From: Clostridia bacterium
GTDB lineage: Bacteria > Bacillota > Clostridia > Oscillospirales > CAG-272
DNA length: 6,147 nt
Reading direction: 5' to 3'
NCBI GenBank assembly: GCA_017386965.1
Contig: JAFOGE010000155.1
Span: forward strand, 1-6,147
Below the pieces are notes generated by a model. The model saw only the letters and a list, made by a program, of their open reading frames with translations. It was not told the origin of the DNA and searched no databases. A program made the position numbers and the translations under genes. Below are positions 5,992 to 6,147 of this stretch, one piece after another. Position 1 is the stretch's first letter. Every line of letters starts with the position of its first letter.

Positions 5992-6031
5992 TCCCGAGGC
6001 AAAGGGTTTTACCCCTTTGCCTCGGGATTTT
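5992..6031 (+). terminator. Second intrinsic terminator in the convergent gap
   Basis: TCCCGAGGCAAAGGG (5992-6006) pairs perfectly over 15 bp with CCCTTTGCCTCGGGA (6013-6027) around a 6-nt loop TTTTAC. On the plus strand it is followed by TTTT (6028-6031), though the closing A precedes the T-run. On the minus strand the hairpin is followed by AAACGG, so it is a poor terminator in that direction. Confidence 0.75.
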
Positions 6032-6055
6032 GTTCACATGATTTTCACGTAATTA

Positions 6056-6147
6056 TCAGACAGGAGGATTGACCATCTTACCATCGGCGTCAAAGTAGTA
6101 GTGGCCAGCAGGCAGCACACCATTATCCTTAGTAATCCAATAATCTC
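6056..6147 (-). CDS. C-terminal fragment of a protein ending in a YYFD-type repeat
   Basis: Reading the minus strand into the window gives 29 codons and a TGA stop (6058-6056). The visible residues are DYWITKDNGVLPAG, HYYFDADGKM and VNPPV. The Trp, then YYFDxDGKM about a dozen residues later, resembles the aromatic/Gly repeats of choline- or glucan-binding cell-wall proteins (PF01473-like), which usually occur in tandem at the C-terminus of secreted proteins. This suggests, but does not prove, an exported surface protein; most of the gene is outside the window. It converges on spoIIIAH and is not a usual spoIIIA neighbour. Confidence is moderate because only one repeat is visible. Confidence 0.6.
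   Translation of the reverse strand, partial: DYWITKDNGVLPAGHYYFDADGKMVNPPV

Noticed and set aside
1..6147. CRISPR arrays, tRNA or rRNA genes, insertion sequences, phage genes
   Set aside because: No regularly spaced direct repeats, no tRNA cloverleaf or rRNA signature, and no transposase or integrase-like frame was seen on either strand.

Overview
The window carries a complete spoIIIA operon (spoIIIAA to spoIIIAH, 926-5898, plus strand) from an endospore-forming Firmicute. All eight genes are in canonical order and near canonical length. GC content looks moderate, around half. The compact SpoIIIAG and the non-Bacillus neighbours suggest a Clostridia member, perhaps an Oscillospiraceae-like gut lineage; that placement is inference only.

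Layout. Positions 1-806 (minus) hold most of a P-loop ATPase-like gene of the type catalogued as PRK06851, cut by the window's left edge. It is transcribed away from spoIIIA. Its first Walker A ends GKG instead of GK[S/T]. A second, visibly duplicated domain has an even more degenerate loop. Positions 807-925 are the divergent promoter region, with two sigma-E-like -10 elements facing spoIIIA and a possible sigma-G-like element facing the ATPase gene. Positions 926-5200 hold spoIIIAA-AG, packed with gaps of -4 to 48 nt. Positions 5201-5307 are the only long gap in the operon (107 nt) and contain a 7-bp inverted repeat and a candidate internal sigma-E promoter ahead of spoIIIAH. Positions 5899-6055 contain two strong hairpin terminators. 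Positions 6056-6147 are the 3' end of a convergent gene whose product ends in a YYFD-type repeat resembling cell-wall or glucan-binding repeats.

How the genes work together. In the known system, proteins AA-AH are made in the mother cell and, with the forespore protein SpoIIQ, build a channel-like complex across the space between the two membranes around the engulfed forespore. AA is the cytosolic secretion-type ATPase. AB resembles type II secretion GspF, AC, AD and AE are polytopic membrane components, AF and AG are ring-type proteins, and AH docks with SpoIIQ. The complex is needed for late forespore (sigma-G) gene expression.

The operon itself is a well-described system. The less ordinary parts are the divergent pseudo-ATPase-like gene, the separate regulatory block before spoIIIAH, and the downstream neighbour.
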